NCBI RefSeq assembly: GCF_007741475.1
Contig: NZ_CP036261.1
Location: forward strand, 5,209,798 to 5,273,797
Reading direction: 5' to 3'
Length of the DNA stretch: 64,000 nucleotides
Source of the DNA: Rosistilla ulvae
GTDB lineage: Bacteria > Planctomycetota > Planctomycetia > Pirellulales > Pirellulaceae
The translations under genes and the position numbers were made by a program. Within the stretch, counting starts at the first letter, position 1, and the number at the start of each line of letters is the position of its first letter. The notes under the pieces were generated by a model, which saw only the letters and a program-made list of their open reading frames with translations, ran no database searches and had not been told where the DNA came from. This document shows positions 62,887-64,000 of the stretch, one piece after another.

Positions 62887-63349
62887 CCCCCCTCCGTCGG
62901 GCTACCCCAACTGCAACATTCGACGTCACAGCGCTACCGCTAGGCAAGGCCCCCACAAATCCCATCCACCAACCAGCCCAGACCACACAAAGAGCAACGC
63001 CACACCCCACCAAAACCGCCCCTCCCAACTACGACACGCCCCCACCCCGCAACCCTCCAGCAGGAACCCCAAACACCCGCCAGAATTACTCAGCACGAAA
63101 GGAACATGCGTGTCCTTTTGCCTCCTCCCCTCTTTTGCCATCTTTTGCCCTTTTCAACCGAAAGCAAAAGAATGTACCGCGACGCCAGAGTTTCTCGCTG
63201 CGCCGTATCTACGTCATTCGAGGGTAGCGTCCCTTGCGACGGCAAGCATTTTGTGGAGGCCCCCTGCCGGACTTCATCTGCTTGATGGATTCGCGAAAAA
63301 AACTAAAGCGAGAATCAAATCTACATGGATTGCCAACGCACAAGTATCG
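62887..63349. other. A/C-skewed intergenic region
   Basis: 463 bp with no supported gene. From about 62945 to 63110 the plus strand is nearly all A and C with few G and T, a skew also present on both sides of the RAYT at 31.4 kb. The right part holds the direct repeat at 63155-63275. Confidence 0.6.
63155..63275. repeat. Right direct repeat flanking the defence-like block
   Basis: Second copy of the ~120-bp repeat, same orientation as 58494-58613; the first 18 bases (CAACCGAAAGCAAAAGAA) are identical and the following blocks (TACCGCGACG, TTTCTCGC, GCCGTAT, CATTTTGTGG) are kept. Confidence 0.75.
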
Positions 63350-64000
63350 CTACTGGTCGAGCCCTTCAAGCACTCGCCAGACGTTGCGATAGGTCATCCC
63401 TGTTTGTGTGCCGACGACTCTTTGCCAATCTTCAACTGACATTTCACGCAAAGCAGAACGTTTCACATCAATTGGTTTATCTATATCAGCTGTTCTAGAC
63501 GACGCGAAATGCATGGCCGCAGTTCGGGGAACACCTAGTAGACGATAAACGATTGCCGCGTCGGAATTTACCCCGTAGAAAACTCGAGAAGCGAGGTTCC
63601 GAAGTTCGGTTTGCCGTTCTTCAGGGAGCGAGCTTCCTGTGATTGAGAGCAATGCGCCCATTCCCCACGCTGCAGTTTGCGTCAATCGGCCAAACAAATT
63701 CCGCCCGCACTTTGTCATCGCATCCACCAAATCTCCTTCATCTTCAAGGAAGTAGCGTTTTGCGATGGACTTGACGGAATCCCCATTAACCCAGTCTTTC
63801 AGTATGTTGGCAAGACTATCGCCGTCAGGAACATCACCACCTGTTACAGCTTCAAGATTTTCACGCAACTCGGGAACTTTCAACAGAATGCCCATCATTG
63901 CCTGAAGATTCGAGTTACCCACACTAAACAACGTAGTGCCGTCCCACACATCGGAGGTCATTTTCTGTTCGCCGACTGCTTTAAGTACGGTAACGATACT
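63350..64000 (-). CDS. C-terminal part of a large protein, possibly a DEAD/DEAH helicase, cut by window edge
   Basis: The frame is open to the right edge (216 residues in view, codon-aligned at 64000), so the ATG at 63961 is probably internal. The helical C-terminal sequence, with LKDWVNGDSVKSIAKRYF, NLASRVFYGVNSDAAIVYRLLGVPR and a final MSVEDWQRVV...YRNVWRVLEGL, resembles by memory the end of long SF2 helicases found in defence islands (pattern WxxGxSIxxIAxxYF). No helicase motif is inside the window, so this is weak. It would add a helicase to a nuclease-containing accessory region. Confidence 0.4.
   Translation of the reverse strand, partial: SIVTVLKAVGEQKMTSDVWDGTTLFSVGNSNLQAMMGILLKVPELRENLEAVTGGDVPDGDSLANILKDWVNGDSVKSIAKRYFLEDEGDLVDAMTKCGRNLFGRLTQTAAWGMGALLSITGSSLPEERQTELRNLASRVFYGVNSDAAIVYRLLGVPRTAAMHFASSRTADIDKPIDVKRSALREMSVEDWQRVVGTQTGMTYRNVWRVLEGLDQ

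Overview
The window looks like a chromosomal segment of a planctomycete, most likely Pirellulaceae (Rhodopirellula/Rosistilla-like); this is inferred from gene content. Typical planctomycete signs are a DUF1559 prepilin-like protein (13.3 kb), an ECF sigma / FecR-LamG / PSCyt-DUF1549-DUF1553 / DUF1501 cluster (14.6-20.9 kb), a PEP-CTERM protein, a DUF4254 protein and an SHD1-domain protein. Sequence is moderately GC-rich, genes are often in short runs with 4-nt overlaps, and no tRNA, rRNA or CRISPR array was seen.

Layout. 1-7.4 kb (minus): a four-gene beta-oxidation operon (acyl-CoA synthetase, thiolase, enoyl-CoA hydratase/3-hydroxyacyl-CoA dehydrogenase fusion, acyl-CoA dehydrogenase cut by the window edge). 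7.4-8.8 kb: no supported gene. 8.8-12.2 kb: PEP-CTERM protein, then an Rrf2 regulator divergent from one haem-motif protein and codirectional with another. 12.2-13.7 kb: DUF1559 protein and a small lipoprotein. 14.6-20.9 kb: sigma/FecR/PSCyt/DUF1501 cluster. 21-24.9 kb: proB, a PQQ-like propeller protein, a CelD-like acetyltransferase. 25.1-30.8 kb: repeat-rich SHD1 protein, flippase-like membrane protein, methyltransferase, gap. 30.9-32.5 kb: REP-type palindromes around an IS200-like (RAYT) transposase. 32.5-35.6 kb: YjhG/YagF-type dehydratase and an aldo-keto reductase. 35.9-38.1 kb: DUF4254, PDZ and UPF0434/Trm112-like proteins. 38.7-43.7 kb: DUF255 thioredoxin-like protein, glpD and glpK, coupled by overlapping start/stop codons. 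43.7-47.3 kb: TIM-barrel isomerase divergent from a GntR regulator and an SSS symporter. 47.3-58.2 kb: two paralogous phosphoesterases, tsaB, a NagB/PIG-L fusion, an RND-type exporter, a lipoprotein, a large secreted protein, a BON protein and MtfA.

58.2-64 kb is an accessory, defence-like region. Reading on the minus strand it holds the C-terminal part of a large unknown protein (window edge), a C-terminal fragment of a CBASS-type CD-NTase, a stand-alone prokaryotic E2 with its catalytic Cys, a membrane-anchored class-3 lipase and a PD-(D/E)XK-like nuclease. A second RAYT-like transposase on the plus strand sits exactly where the N-terminal half of the CD-NTase should be, and imperfect direct repeats of about 120 bp (58494-58613 and 63155-63275) flank the block. 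I read it as a broken or rearranged short type II CBASS operon with an unusual lipase candidate effector. All family names come from motif recognition by eye, without database search.
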